64,000 nt of DNA from Streptomyces radicis (GCF_003626575.1 NZ_RBDY01000026.1:1-64000); one strand, 5' to 3'; positions 40,756 through 50,933 are shown, numbered from the stretch's first letter. The notes: a model not told the origin generated them from the letters alone. A program made the numbers and translations.

Positions 40756-41169
40756 ATGGATGTGGGCAACGCCACAGGGCGCAAGCGGCGGCGGATCCGC
40801 GACAGGTACCCCACGCGCGGCACCGCGCGGCCCGAGGGCGGGCAGCGCACCGCGGGCGGCGACGCGCCCGCGCCCATCAGGCAGTGGCCGCTGCTCACGG
40901 TCCTCGGCACGGTGGTCGCCGGGCTGCTGATCACCCTCGCGGACTTCCGCATCGGCCTGCTCGTGTTCGGCGGCGGGCTGTTGGCGGGCGCGGTGCTGCG
41001 CGGCTGGGTCCCCGCGGTGGGGATGCTCGCGGTGCGTTCGCGGTTCACCGATGTGGCGACCTACGCGGTGCTCGGCGGCGCGATCGTGCTGCTGACGCTG
41101 ATGGCCGAGCCCGATCCCTGGCTCGAAGTGCCGTTCCTCAGGGATGTGTTGCGCTTCTCGGCGGGCTGA
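40756..41169 (+). CDS. DUF3017 membrane protein
   Basis: 137 residues. A basic, Gly-rich N-terminus of about 40 residues is followed by three hydrophobic segments (LLTVLGTVVAGLLITLADF, IGLLVFGGGLLAGAVL, TYAVLGGAIVLLTLMA). DUF3017 proteins follow folD in most streptomycetes (recalled). Function is unknown. Confidence 0.85.
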   Translation: MDVGNATGRKRRRIRDRYPTRGTARPEGGQRTAGGDAPAPIRQWPLLTVLGTVVAGLLITLADFRIGLLVFGGGLLAGAVLRGWVPAVGMLAVRSRFTDVATYAVLGGAIVLLTLMAEPDPWLEVPFLRDVLRFSAG

Positions 41170-41191
41170 ACGGCGGGCCTCGGGTCGGGTC

Positions 41192-42076
41192 TCAGCCCCT
41201 GAGCCAGGAGGCCACCGTGTCCGGGTGCTCGGTCACCCAGCGCTCGGCCGCGGCGGCCGGGGTCAGCCCCTCGTGGGCGATGAGCCCGGCCACGGCGTTC
41301 TGGTCCTGCGCGGTCCAGGAGAAGTTCCGCAGGAACGCCGCCGCGTCGCCGCCGTCCGCCGCGAACTCCGCGTTGAGGTACTTCCGCAGCTCTATACGCG
41401 GGTAGTACCCCGGCAGCTCCACCTCGGCGAGGTCGACCTGGCTCGACAGCCAGTGCGGCTCCCAGAAGTACGTCAGCAGCGGGATGTCGTACGCGTCCGC
41501 GCGGTGGATCTCCTCCACCAGCGCGTCCTCGCTGCCCGCGGACCTGGGGCGCAGGTCGAGGCCGAGGTCCTCGATGATCGCCTCGTCCCGCGTGGCGAAC
41601 CGAGGGTCGCCCTGGAGGAGTTGGCCGCCCAGCTGGTCGGTGAAGTCGTTGAGGTGGTGCCAGTCGAGCGCCTCGGGGTACTCCTCGGCGAACGCGCGCG
41701 GAACGTACCAGCCGACGTGTCCGGTGATCCCGAGCGCGCCGGCGTCCACGACGTACTCCTTGCGCTCCACATACAGCTCGGCCTTCTCGGGGAGCGCGCC
41801 CCAGTCCTCGAGGATGGCCTGTATCGAGCCGTCGCCCAGGGCGTCCCACGCCGCCGCCTGGTCGGCCTCGAAGCGCTCGACCGGGATGCCGAGCTCCTCC
41901 TCGAGGACATACGCGGCGACCGCCGCGTTGGCCTGGCCGCCCGGCCAGTCGGGCACGGCGATCAGGACGGGCGTCGGCTCGCCCTCGTCGAGGACGCCCT
42001 CGGCCAGGCTGCACGCGCTCACGGCGGCCAGGCAGAGGGCGCACGCCCCGGCGAGGAGTGGCTGACGTATGGGCAT
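41192..42076 (-). CDS. Orphan glycine-betaine/proline-type binding lipoprotein
   Basis: 294 residues. The lipobox CLAAVSAC puts the lipidated Cys near residue 22. The OpuAC/ProX fold is indicated by VLIAVPDWPGGQANAAVAAY, QAILEDWGALPEKAELYVE, GITGHVGWYVPRAFAEEYPE and TYFWEPHWLSSQVDLAEVEL. It would capture a quaternary ammonium compound or similar compatible solute outside the cell. No permease or ATPase gene is adjacent: mdh is 13 bases upstream on the same strand. It must use a transporter encoded elsewhere or act as a sensor. Confidence 0.9.
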   Translation of the reverse strand: MPIRQPLLAGACALCLAAVSACSLAEGVLDEGEPTPVLIAVPDWPGGQANAAVAAYVLEEELGIPVERFEADQAAAWDALGDGSIQAILEDWGALPEKAELYVERKEYVVDAGALGITGHVGWYVPRAFAEEYPEALDWHHLNDFTDQLGGQLLQGDPRFATRDEAIIEDLGLDLRPRSAGSEDALVEEIHRADAYDIPLLTYFWEPHWLSSQVDLAEVELPGYYPRIELRKYLNAEFAADGGDAAAFLRNFSWTAQDQNAVAGLIAHEGLTPAAAAERWVTEHPDTVASWLRG

Positions 42077-42089
42077 GGTGCGCAGTGTT

Positions 42090-43076
<987 letters not shown>

Positions 43077-43207
43077 GCGAAGCCTTCCCAGGTTAACGAC
43101 CACTACCAGGCCAGGTTATCCCCCGCCCCGCGGGCCCCATCGGGCGCCCGTGGGCCGGGCCCACAACGGCTCCCGGGGGGCCGTCGCGACCTGAGACAAT
43201 GGCGCGC

Positions 43208-44227
43208 ATGGCCACTCAACCACTGCGCGTGCTGTCCGGGATCCAGCCCACGGCGGGCTCGTTCCACCTGGGGAACTACCTGGGCGCGGTCCGGCAGTGG
43301 GTGGCGCTCCAGGAGACGCACGACGCGTTCTACGCCGTTGTCGACATGCACGCGATCACCATTCCCCAGGACCCCGAGCAGCTGCGGCAGTCGACGCGTC
43401 TCGCCGCGGCGCAGCTCCTCGGCGCGGGCCTCGACCCGTCGCGCTGCGCGCTGTTCGTGCAGAGCCACGTGCCCGAGCACGCGCAGCTCGCCTGGGTGAT
43501 GAACTGCCTGACGGGCTTCGGCGAGGCGTCGCGCATGACGCAGTTCAAGGACAAGTCGGCCAGGCAGGGCACCGAGGGCACGACCGTGGGGCTCTTCACC
43601 TACCCGGTGCTCCAGGCCGCCGACATCCTGATCTACAACGCCCACGAGGTCCCGGTGGGCGAGGACCAGCGGCAGCACATCGAGCTGACGCGCGACCTGG
43701 CCGAGCGGTTCAACGGGCGGTACGGGCCGACGTTCACCGTGCCGGGCGCGTACATCCTGAAGGACGCGGCGAAGATCTACGACCTCCAGGACCCGTCGAT
43801 CAAGATGAGCAAGTCGGCGTCGTCGCCCAAGGGCATCGTGTGGCTGATGGACGAGCCGAAGGCGTCGGCGAAGAAGTTCCGCAGCGCCGTCACGGACACC
43901 GGCACGGAGATCCGCTTCGACCGGGAGGCCAAGCCGGGCCTGAGCAACCTCCTGACGATCTACTCCGCGCTCACCGGGATCTCGGTGCCCGAGCTCGAGG
44001 AGAAGTTCACGGGGCAGCTGTACGGCCCGCTCAAGACGGAGCTGGCCGAGGTGTTCGCGCACTGGGTGGCGCCGTTCAGGGCCCGCACCCTTGAGTATCT
44101 GAACGACCCGGCCGAGCTCGACCGCATCCTCGCGGACGGCGCGGCGAAGGCGCGCGAGGTCGCCGCCGCGACGCTCGCCGAGGTGTACGACAAGGTGGGC
44201 TTCCTGCCCACGGGGCCGCGAGGCTGA
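43208..44227 (+). CDS. trpS: Tryptophanyl-tRNA synthetase
   Basis: 339 residues if ATG 43208 is used (MATQPLRVLSGIQPTAGSF). An ATG nine bases earlier overlaps GACAAT, which is a good -10 box for a leaderless message starting at 43208. The class I signature appears as SFHLGNY (18-24) and IKMSKSASSPKG near 197-208. It charges tRNA-Trp and is essential unless a second copy exists; many streptomycetes carry an additional indolmycin-resistant form. It is divergent from mdh. Confidence 0.96.
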   Translation: MATQPLRVLSGIQPTAGSFHLGNYLGAVRQWVALQETHDAFYAVVDMHAITIPQDPEQLRQSTRLAAAQLLGAGLDPSRCALFVQSHVPEHAQLAWVMNCLTGFGEASRMTQFKDKSARQGTEGTTVGLFTYPVLQAADILIYNAHEVPVGEDQRQHIELTRDLAERFNGRYGPTFTVPGAYILKDAAKIYDLQDPSIKMSKSASSPKGIVWLMDEPKASAKKFRSAVTDTGTEIRFDREAKPGLSNLLTIYSALTGISVPELEEKFTGQLYGPLKTELAEVFAHWVAPFRARTLEYLNDPAELDRILADGAAKAREVAAATLAEVYDKVGFLPTGPRG

Positions 44228-44268
44228 CCTCCCGGGACCGAAGGACGAAGGACAGACAGGAGGGCGAA

Positions 44269-44853
44269 GTGGTGGGGACGGTCACCCTCGGCGTGTCCAT
44301 CCCGGTGCCGGAGCCGCACGGCAGCAGGCTCCAGCGCCGCCGCCTGGGCTTCGGGGACGCCGCGGCCTCGGGCATCCCCACCCATGTGACGCTGCTGCCG
44401 CCCACCGAGGTCGCGGCGGCCGACCGCCCCGCGATCGAGGACCACCTGGCCGCGATCGCCGCCGATGCCGGGCCGTTCCCGATGCGGCTCCACGGCACCG
44501 GCACCTTCAGGCCGCTCTCGCCCGTCGTCTTCGTGCGGGTGGTCGAGGGCGTCTCGGCGTGCGGGCGCCTCCAGGAGCGGGTGCGCGCGGACGGCGGCCC
44601 GCTTGCGCGCGAGCTGCCGTTCCCCTACCACCCGCATGTGACGGTCGCCCATGGCGTCCCCGAGGGGGCGCTGGACGCGGCGCAGGCCGAGCTGGCCGCG
44701 TACGAGGCGGACTGGACCGTCTCGGGGTTCGCCCTCTACGAGCAGGGTCCGGGCGGGGCGTGGAGCCTGCGGCGCGCGTTCGCGTTCGCGCCGTGCCCGC
44801 GGCAGCGCGGCACCAGGACGGCGTCGCGCGAGCGGCCCCTGGAGGCCGCGTAA
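44269..44853 (+). CDS. 2'-5' RNA ligase / 2H phosphoesterase family protein
   Basis: 194 residues from GTG 44269 after AGGAGGGCGAA. The two hallmark HxT motifs are present: IPTHVTLLPPTE near 36-47 and YHPHVTVAHG near 124-133, lining one active site. Family members hydrolyse cyclic phosphodiesters or ligate RNA ends; the substrate here is unknown. It lies 41 bases after trpS on the same strand, so co-transcription with the synthetase is likely, a conserved pairing in streptomycetes (recalled). Confidence 0.88.
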   Translation: MVGTVTLGVSIPVPEPHGSRLQRRRLGFGDAAASGIPTHVTLLPPTEVAAADRPAIEDHLAAIAADAGPFPMRLHGTGTFRPLSPVVFVRVVEGVSACGRLQERVRADGGPLARELPFPYHPHVTVAHGVPEGALDAAQAELAAYEADWTVSGFALYEQGPGGAWSLRRAFAFAPCPRQRGTRTASRERPLEAA

Positions 44854-44935
44854 CGGCGGGCCGCCCGCCGCCCCGCGGAGCCCCGCCGTGTCATCGGCGC
44901 CGCTCGGGGCACCCGCGTCTACCGTGAGCCTCGTC

Positions 44936-45916
44936 ATGGACAGACTGACCCGGACGCGGGGGATCGGCCCGGCGGTGGCGTGGTTCCTGCGCAGCCGGGC
45001 CTGGCGCGTGTACCGGCACCTGGACGACAGGGCCTGGTCGCGGCTCGCGGCGGCCATCACGTTCACCAGCTTCGTCGCGTTCTTCCCCGTCCTCGGCGTC
45101 GCCGTGGCCCTCGGGGTCGCGGTGCTCGGGCGGGGGCGGATCGACGACATCGAGCGCTGGGCCTCCGACCAGGTGCCCGGTATCTCCCAGCGCCTCGACC
45201 TGCACGCCCTCTTCGACCAGGCGGGCACGATCGGCCTGATCTCCCTGCTCCTGGTGGTGCCCACGGGCGCGAGCTGGGTGGACGCGCTGCGCGGCTGCCT
45301 GCGCGCGCTGTGGGACCTGCCAGACCCCGAGGCGAACCCCCTGCTGCGCCGCGCGCGCGACCTGGGCGTGCTCGCCGGGCTCGGCGTCGTCACGCTGCTC
45401 TCGCTCGGCGTCTCGGCGCTCGCGACCGGCGCGGTCCACTGGGCGGCGCGCACCGCGGGGACGGGGTGGCCGATCCGGGTGGCCGCCTACGGGTTCGCGA
45501 TGGTCGTGACGTTCTTCCTGCTGGTCTACCTGCTGGTGCTGCTGCCCGGCGTGCGGCCGCCCCGGCGCGCCGTCGTGGCGGCGTGCGCGCTGGGCGCGGT
45601 CGGCTTCGAGCTGCTCAAGGCGCTGCTCGGGAGCTATCTGACGGACGTGGCCACCAGGAACGTGTACGGGGCGTTCGGCGTCCCGATCGCCCTGCTGGTG
45701 TGGATGAACCTGATGGCCAAGCTCCTGCTGATCTGCTGCGCCTGGACGGCGACCGCGGTCACTCCGGCGGAGCGTCCGCACGCCGACGCCATGGACGCGA
45801 AGGGCGGGAAGGGCGCGCCGGACGGGACGGGCGGGACGGACGCGACAGGGGCAGCGGATGGCGGCGGTGGAAGAGATACGCCGCCCCCGCGACCGCCGCG
45901 AGACCCGCCGCGGTGA
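44936..45916 (+). CDS. YihY/BrkB-family membrane protein
   Basis: 326 residues from ATG 44936 with about six transmembrane helices. The family core is clear: RLAAAITFTSFVAFFPVLGV, LLLVVPTGASWVDALRGCLR and YGAFGVPIALLVWMNLMAKL. Once misnamed ribonuclease BN, these proteins are probably transport-related. The last 50 residues are a soluble Gly/Asp/Pro tail (GGKGAPDGTGGTDATGAADG). Its 3' 158 bases overlap the 3' end of the convergent carboxypeptidase gene. Confidence 0.9.
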   Translation: MDRLTRTRGIGPAVAWFLRSRAWRVYRHLDDRAWSRLAAAITFTSFVAFFPVLGVAVALGVAVLGRGRIDDIERWASDQVPGISQRLDLHALFDQAGTIGLISLLLVVPTGASWVDALRGCLRALWDLPDPEANPLLRRARDLGVLAGLGVVTLLSLGVSALATGAVHWAARTAGTGWPIRVAAYGFAMVVTFFLLVYLLVLLPGVRPPRRAVVAACALGAVGFELLKALLGSYLTDVATRNVYGAFGVPIALLVWMNLMAKLLLICCAWTATAVTPAERPHADAMDAKGGKGAPDGTGGTDATGAADGGGGRDTPPPRPPRDPPR

Positions 45917-47087
45917 CCCCGAGCACCGTGAGCCCGGTGGCGGAGATCCCGTCACCGCCGCCGCCCGCGGCGCCCTCCTGGCCCGTCGCGCCCGAACCCT
46001 CGGCGGGGTTGGCCCCGTCGGCGTCCGCGCCGCCCGTGGCCTCGCCAGGGTCGCGCGGCGGGTCCTGCGGCAGCTCGCTCAGCGGCGGCACCAGCTCGCC
46101 GATCGGCTCGACCGAGTCGGCCGCGTCGAAGCCCCAGTCGAACAGCGCCGCGGTCTCCCGGTAGACCGTCAGGCTGTCGCCGTCGGGGTCCATCACGGTG
46201 ACGAGCAGCACGCGCCCGCCGCGCTCGGCGACGCCGGTGAACGTGTACCCGGCGCCCGAGGTGTAGCCGTTCTTCACCCCGGCGATGCCCTCGTAGGGCT
46301 CGAGCCCGGGGGCGCCGACCAGGAGGCGGTTGGTGTTCTGGATCTCGTAGGTCTCCCGATCCTCGCCCTCGCCCTCGCCGGGGAAGTCGGCGTTCGGGGT
46401 GGCGGCGTACGCGCGGAAGTCGGCGTTCTGCATGCCGGAGCGGGCGATCAGGGTCAGGTCGTAGGCCGACGACACCTGCCCTTCGGCGTCGTACCCGTCG
46501 GGGCTCACCACGTGGGTGTCGTTGGCCTGGAGGTCGTCGGCGCGCTCGTTCATCTCGGCGACGGTGGGCTCGCGGCCGCCGTTCATGGCGGTCAACGCGG
46601 CCACCGCGTCGTTGCCCGAGGCCAGGAAGACGCCGTGCCACAGGTCCTCGACGGTGTAGGTCGCGCCGTCGTCCAGGCCGACGGCGCTGCTGCCGGGGCC
46701 GAGGTCCACCATGTCGTCCGGGTCAGCGACATAGGTGTCGTCGCGGTCGAACTTCGGCAGCAGCGCGTCCGCGAACAGCATCTTCAGCGTGCTCGCGGGC
46801 GGCAGCGGCCTGTGGGCGTCGCGGGCGGCGAGCACGTCGCCGCTCTCCGCGTCGGCGACGATCCACGACGCGGCGGTGAGGTCGTCGGGCAGCGCGGGCG
46901 CGCCGTCGTCGGCGCGCACCTGGGGGCGCGGGCTGGCCAGCAGCTCGCCGCCCACCGCCGACCTCTCGGCGGGCGGGTCGTCGTCGGCCGCGGCGGCGAC
47001 GGCCGGGGCGAGCAGCGCGGGAGTGACTATGGCCAGCACGAGCGCGCGAACGGGCATCCGAAGGGAGGACGAGCGAGTGAACGGCAC
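45759..47087 (-). CDS. D-alanyl-D-alanine carboxypeptidase
   Basis: 442 residues with a signal peptide (MPVRALVLAIVTPALLAPAV) and a PBP-type serine peptidase domain. The catalytic SxxK is in PASTLKMLFAD, SxN in FLASGNDAVAAL, and the third motif is KNG (AGVKNGYTSGAGY) in place of KTG. It trims the terminal D-Ala of peptidoglycan stems outside the cell. A C-terminal helix (LTVLGVTAAGLAAVAGAAYL) anchors it, followed by a basic Arg/Pro/Ser repeat tail (RPSRPSRPARPSRPSRPWRR) whose coding sequence overlaps the BrkB gene. Confidence 0.93.
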   Translation of the reverse strand: MPFTRSSSLRMPVRALVLAIVTPALLAPAVAAAADDDPPAERSAVGGELLASPRPQVRADDGAPALPDDLTAASWIVADAESGDVLAARDAHRPLPPASTLKMLFADALLPKFDRDDTYVADPDDMVDLGPGSSAVGLDDGATYTVEDLWHGVFLASGNDAVAALTAMNGGREPTVAEMNERADDLQANDTHVVSPDGYDAEGQVSSAYDLTLIARSGMQNADFRAYAATPNADFPGEGEGEDRETYEIQNTNRLLVGAPGLEPYEGIAGVKNGYTSGAGYTFTGVAERGGRVLLVTVMDPDGDSLTVYRETAALFDWGFDAADSVEPIGELVPPLSELPQDPPRDPGEATGGADADGANPAEGSGATGQEGAAGGGGDGISATGLTVLGVTAAGLAAVAGAAYLFHRRHPLPLSRPSRPSRPARPSRPSRPWRRRADAPPE

Positions 47088-47218
47088 ATCACGAACTTAC
47101 CGTTGGCCGTCCCCGAGGCGACCAGTGGAGCGGCCCAAACCGGTGACCGGCCCCGATCCGGAGGACGCTCCGGCACCCCCGCATACTGGTCGGACAAGAA
47201 GCTGAAAGGACGTTCACC

Positions 47219-48640
47219 ATGGGCGTTTTGATCGTCATCCCGCTGGCTGTGGTGACGGTCGTGCTCGGCGCGGCCCACTGGTACCTGTGGAAACGCCTCG
47301 TGCGGGACGTCTCCGCGCCGGGCAGCCGGTACCGGACCGTGGGGGCGGTGGCGCTCGGGGTGCTGCCGGTGCTCGCGGTGTTCTCGTTCACCGGGCGCGA
47401 GATGGGCGTTCCGTTCGACGTGCAGCGGGTCACGGCGTGGCCGGGCTACCACTGGATGATCGCGCTGCTCTACCTGCTGCTCACGCTGGGCGCGGCCGAG
47501 CTGGTGAGGCCGCTGGTCCTGCGGGTGCTGCGGCGCCGGGCGCGGGGGCGCGCGGTGGAGGAGCCCGAGCCCGTGTCCGAGCCGGTCCCGGTGGCGGCCG
47601 GGGTGGCGGCGACGGATGAGGCGCCCGGGGGATCGACGGGGGGATCGACGGCGGGGGCGAAGGATCCGGCCGAATCCGCGGCGGGCGAGGGCGGCGCGGC
47701 CGGAGAACGCGCTGGCGGCGAGGGTGACGAGGGTGGTAAGGGGGACGGCGGCGCCGAGGCGGAGGGCGCGAAGGGCCGGAGGGAAGGGAAGGCCCCGGAC
47801 GATCCCGCCGAGCTGAGCCGCAGGCTGCTGGTCTCCCGCGCCGCGGCGGTCACCGCGGGGGTGGTCGCGGCCGGTGCCCTCGGCTACGGCTCGTGGGCCG
47901 CGCGGAACCTCAGGACCAAGCATGTCGCCGTCCCGCTGGCCAAGCTGCCCCGCGCGGCCCACGGCTACCGCGTCGCGGTGGTCAGCGACATCCATCTTGG
48001 CCCGCTCATGGGCCGCTCCCACTGCCAGCGCGTGGTCGACACGATCAACCGCGCGCAGCCCGACCTGATCACCGTCGTCGGCGACATGGTGGACGCCGAG
48101 GTGGCCGACCTGCGGACCGCCGTGGCCCCGCTCGCCCAGCTGAGCGCGCGCGACGGCGCGTACTTCGTCACGGGCAACCACGAGTACTTCGTCGAGGGCA
48201 CGGCCGAATGGCTCGACCACGTGCGCGAGCTGGGCCTGCGCCCCCTGGAGAACGCCCGCGACGAGCTGCCCCACTTCGACCTGGCCGGGGTCAACGACCT
48301 GGCGGGCGAGGGCACCGAGGGCGGCGGCCCCGACTTCGACGCGGCGCTCGGCGACCGCGACCCGCGGCGGGCGTCGATCCTGATGTCCCATCAGCCGGTC
48401 ACCATCCACGACGCGGTCGACCACGGCGTCGACCTCCAGCTCTCCGGCCACACCCACGGCGGCCAGGTCTGGCCGATCACCTATCTGGCCGCGCTCGCCA
48501 ACCCGACCCTGGCGGGCCTCGAGCGCTACGGGGACACCCAGCTCTATGTCACGCGCGGCGCCGGCGCGTGGGGGCCGCCCGTCCGCATCGGCGCCGACCC
48601 GGATGTGACGATCATCACGCTGGAGTCGGGGCAGTCCTGA
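47219..48640 (+). CDS. Membrane-anchored metallophosphoesterase
   Basis: 473 residues. There are three or so N-terminal helices, then an acidic Gly/Ala/Glu linker of about 100 residues and a pseudo-Tat segment (RRLLVSRAAAVTAGVVAAGA). The calcineurin-like phosphoesterase domain runs from about 240 to 470, with metal motifs VVSDIHLGPL, VVGDMVDAEV, TGNHEYFVEG, LMSHQP and LSGHTHGGQVWP all present. It is likely exposed at the membrane and hydrolyses phosphodiesters or phosphomonoesters, possibly UDP-sugar or lipid phosphates; the substrate is unknown. ATG 47219 lies 131 bases from the divergent carboxypeptidase start. Confidence 0.92.
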   Translation: MGVLIVIPLAVVTVVLGAAHWYLWKRLVRDVSAPGSRYRTVGAVALGVLPVLAVFSFTGREMGVPFDVQRVTAWPGYHWMIALLYLLLTLGAAELVRPLVLRVLRRRARGRAVEEPEPVSEPVPVAAGVAATDEAPGGSTGGSTAGAKDPAESAAGEGGAAGERAGGEGDEGGKGDGGAEAEGAKGRREGKAPDDPAELSRRLLVSRAAAVTAGVVAAGALGYGSWAARNLRTKHVAVPLAKLPRAAHGYRVAVVSDIHLGPLMGRSHCQRVVDTINRAQPDLITVVGDMVDAEVADLRTAVAPLAQLSARDGAYFVTGNHEYFVEGTAEWLDHVRELGLRPLENARDELPHFDLAGVNDLAGEGTEGGGPDFDAALGDRDPRRASILMSHQPVTIHDAVDHGVDLQLSGHTHGGQVWPITYLAALANPTLAGLERYGDTQLYVTRGAGAWGPPVRIGADPDVTIITLESGQS

Positions 48641-48796
48641 CCTCGGCAAACAAAAGCTGAGTGCGATTGTCCGGTTTTCGTCTCAAGCTGTCGTGCGAGT
48701 CAACTATTCGTCCCGCTCCGGTGTCTTGGATAACGACCAGGGAACAAAGTGACAGCGTGGCGGACACGGAACGCTGTGGCGGAGGTGCGGTGGGCA

Positions 48797-49096
48797 ATGG
48801 CGGACGAGATCGAGATCGAGGCCCTCGTCATCCGAGGCCGGGTGCGTGACTCCCTCGGAGTCGCGCTGCCTCGGGCCGTGGTGACCCTGACGGGTCCGGG
48901 GGGCGGGCGGAGTCTGGTGAAGACGCGCAGCGCGGACGACGGCGGCTTCACGGTGACCGCCCCGACGCACGGGGAGTACCTGCTGGCCGCGTTCTCCCCC
49001 CAGTTGGGCAGCCAGAGCGTGGCGGTCAGGCTCGAAGGGCGCGCGGTGGAGGTGGAGTTCCGCATCGATGTGCCGGGCGCCACACTTCAGGACTGA
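48797..49096 (+). CDS. Small Cna-B/carboxypeptidase-regulatory-like protein
   Basis: 99 residues from ATG 48797, preceded by GGAGG. The sequence is a single beta-sandwich of the carboxypeptidase-regulatory type (VIRGRVRDSLGVALPRAVVT, GGFTVTAPTHGEYLLAAFSP, VRLEGRAVEVEFRIDVPG). No signal peptide is present, unusual for a fold mostly seen outside the cell, so it probably acts in the cytoplasm or is a partner module. Function is unknown. Confidence 0.75.
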   Translation: MADEIEIEALVIRGRVRDSLGVALPRAVVTLTGPGGGRSLVKTRSADDGGFTVTAPTHGEYLLAAFSPQLGSQSVAVRLEGRAVEVEFRIDVPGATLQD

Positions 49097-49168
49097 CCTC
49101 GGGTGACCGTCGGGTGAAGCTCGAACAGCCTTCGAAATCCCCGTACTTGCCCGGTTAGGTCCGTCACC

Positions 49169-49180
49169 GAAAGCGCTTCC
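49169..49180. promoter_or_regulatory. LacI-type operator candidate GAAAGCGCTTCC
   Basis: The inner AAGCGCTT is a perfect palindrome with the central CG step typical of LacI-family operators. It lies about 115 bases before the oligopeptide-binding protein start. The regulator is not in this window. Confidence 0.45.
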
Positions 49181-49292
49181 CCTCCAGATCCGGGTCAAGT
49201 TGTGGCCGCACCGTTGTGCCCCTCGTGGTGCAGTGGTGAGAACCCTGTGGTTGGCTGAGCCACCGAGATTGTTGCGAGAAAGGGTTCGGGGA

Positions 49293-50933
49293 GTGGCACG
49301 GATCCGGGCCAGATCGGCCATGGGCATCGGACTGGCCGTCGTGCTGGTCGTCGGTGCGATCGGCGGCTGGATGTTCTTCCGTTCGGATGGTGGCGACAAG
49401 GAACCGATCGTCGTGGGCAGCACGTCCACACCCTCGATGCTCGATCCCGGCGGCGCCTACGACGCGGGCGCCGCCATGATGGTCAGCAACCTCTACCAGT
49501 CGCTGCTGACCTATGTACCGGGCAACGAGCAGCCCGTGCCCGACGCGGCCGAGGCATGCGACTTCGACAACGACGACCTGACGGTCTTCCGCTGCACCCT
49601 GCGCGAGGACCTGACGTTCTCCACCGGTCGGCTGATGACCCCCGCCGACGTCAAGTTCTCCTACGACCGCATCCTCGCCATGGCCGAACGCGCCGAGCAG
49701 GACGAGGCGGACGACAGCATCCCGGCGGAGGAGAAGTTCAACTACGCGGGCCCCTCGAGCCTGCTCGCCTCCCTGGAGTCGGTCACCGTCGACGGCAGGG
49801 ACATCGTGTTCCAGCTCAACCAGCCGGACGCGACCTTCCCGTTCATCGTGGCGGGCAGCGCGGGCGCCATCGTGGACAGCGAGAGCTACGAGGAGCTCGA
49901 GCCGCGTGACGACGGCTCCGTCGTCGGCTCGGGGCCCTACACGCTGACCGCGTACGAGCCCACCGAGTACGCCGAACTCGAGCCCAACCCCGACTACCGG
50001 GGCGCCAACGAGCGCGCCGAATTCCCCATCCGCGTCCGGTGGTTCACCGAGGCCGAGGACGGCACCGCCGCCGACCAGCTGCTGGCCCGCGCGTGGGAGG
50101 ACGGCGAGGTCGACGTCAACGACGGCAAGATGCCGCCCGAGGTGCTCGCGGAGATCAACCCCGCCGACCCCGACCACCGCTTCAGCGAGTCCGCCGCCTC
50201 CTCCATCCGCGTCATGGGCTTCAACACCCGCGAGGGCGCCCCCATGGCCGACGACGCGCTGCGCAGCGCGGCCGCCGCGATGCTCGACCGCGAGGCGATC
50301 ACCCGCCATGTCCACGAGAACGCCGTCGAGGCGCTCTACTCGCTGATCCCCGTGGGCTTCGCGGGCCATGGCACGCCGTACTACGACCAGTACCGCGACA
50401 CGGACCCCGAGGAGCTGCGCGACGAGCTCGAGGCGGCCGGGTACGAGCTGCCCGTGCCGTTCGACCTCGCCTACTCGCGAGGCGTCCAGAACCACGAGGA
50501 GGCCGAGGTGATCACCCGCCAGCTCGAGGCGGACGGCCTGTTCGACGTCACGACGACCTACTACGACTGGTCCGAGTTCATCCCGCAGATCTACAGCTCC
50601 GCCCCGTTCGACGCCTATGTCGTCGGCTGGGTGGCCGACTACCCCGACCCCGCGGCGTTCACCGACGTGCTGCTCGGCGAGGGCGACGGCCTCAACACCG
50701 GCTACAGCGACGCCGAGATCAACGACCTGATCGCCCAGACCCGCAACGAGCCCGACCGGGGGCTGGCCGCCGACCGCTTCAAGCACATCCACGAGCTGGC
50801 GAGCGAGGCGGCGTCCATCGTGCCGATCTTCCAGGACAAACGGATCACCCTCAGCGCCGAGGACATCACGGGCATTCAGCATCTGTCGAGCAGCAGCACC
50901 GTGTGGCGGCTCTGGGAGCTGCGCCGGATCTGA
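49293..50933 (+). CDS. Family 5 extracellular solute-binding protein (oligopeptide type)
   Basis: 546 residues from GTG 49293; ATG 49320 is an alternative start. The N-terminus is a membrane anchor (GIGLAVVLVVGAIGGWMFF) without any lipobox Cys, so this binding protein is held by a helix rather than lipid. The family 5 fold follows (PIVVGSTSTPSMLDPGGAYD, LTFSTGRLMTPADVKFSYDR, VVGSGPYTLTAYEPTEYAEL, and YVVGWVADYPDPAAFTDVLL). It should bind peptides or similar solutes. No permease or ATPase genes adjoin, so it is an orphan receptor. A LacI-type operator-like site precedes it. Confidence 0.88.
   Translation: MARIRARSAMGIGLAVVLVVGAIGGWMFFRSDGGDKEPIVVGSTSTPSMLDPGGAYDAGAAMMVSNLYQSLLTYVPGNEQPVPDAAEACDFDNDDLTVFRCTLREDLTFSTGRLMTPADVKFSYDRILAMAERAEQDEADDSIPAEEKFNYAGPSSLLASLESVTVDGRDIVFQLNQPDATFPFIVAGSAGAIVDSESYEELEPRDDGSVVGSGPYTLTAYEPTEYAELEPNPDYRGANERAEFPIRVRWFTEAEDGTAADQLLARAWEDGEVDVNDGKMPPEVLAEINPADPDHRFSESAASSIRVMGFNTREGAPMADDALRSAAAAMLDREAITRHVHENAVEALYSLIPVGFAGHGTPYYDQYRDTDPEELRDELEAAGYELPVPFDLAYSRGVQNHEEAEVITRQLEADGLFDVTTTYYDWSEFIPQIYSSAPFDAYVVGWVADYPDPAAFTDVLLGEGDGLNTGYSDAEINDLIAQTRNEPDRGLAADRFKHIHELASEAASIVPIFQDKRITLSAEDITGIQHLSSSSTVWRLWELRRI

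Noticed and set aside
46270..46300. KNG instead of KTG in the D-Ala-D-Ala carboxypeptidase as an inactivating change
   Set aside because: KNG is, as I recall, frequent in actinobacterial members of this family, and SxxK and SxN are intact, so the enzyme is probably active.
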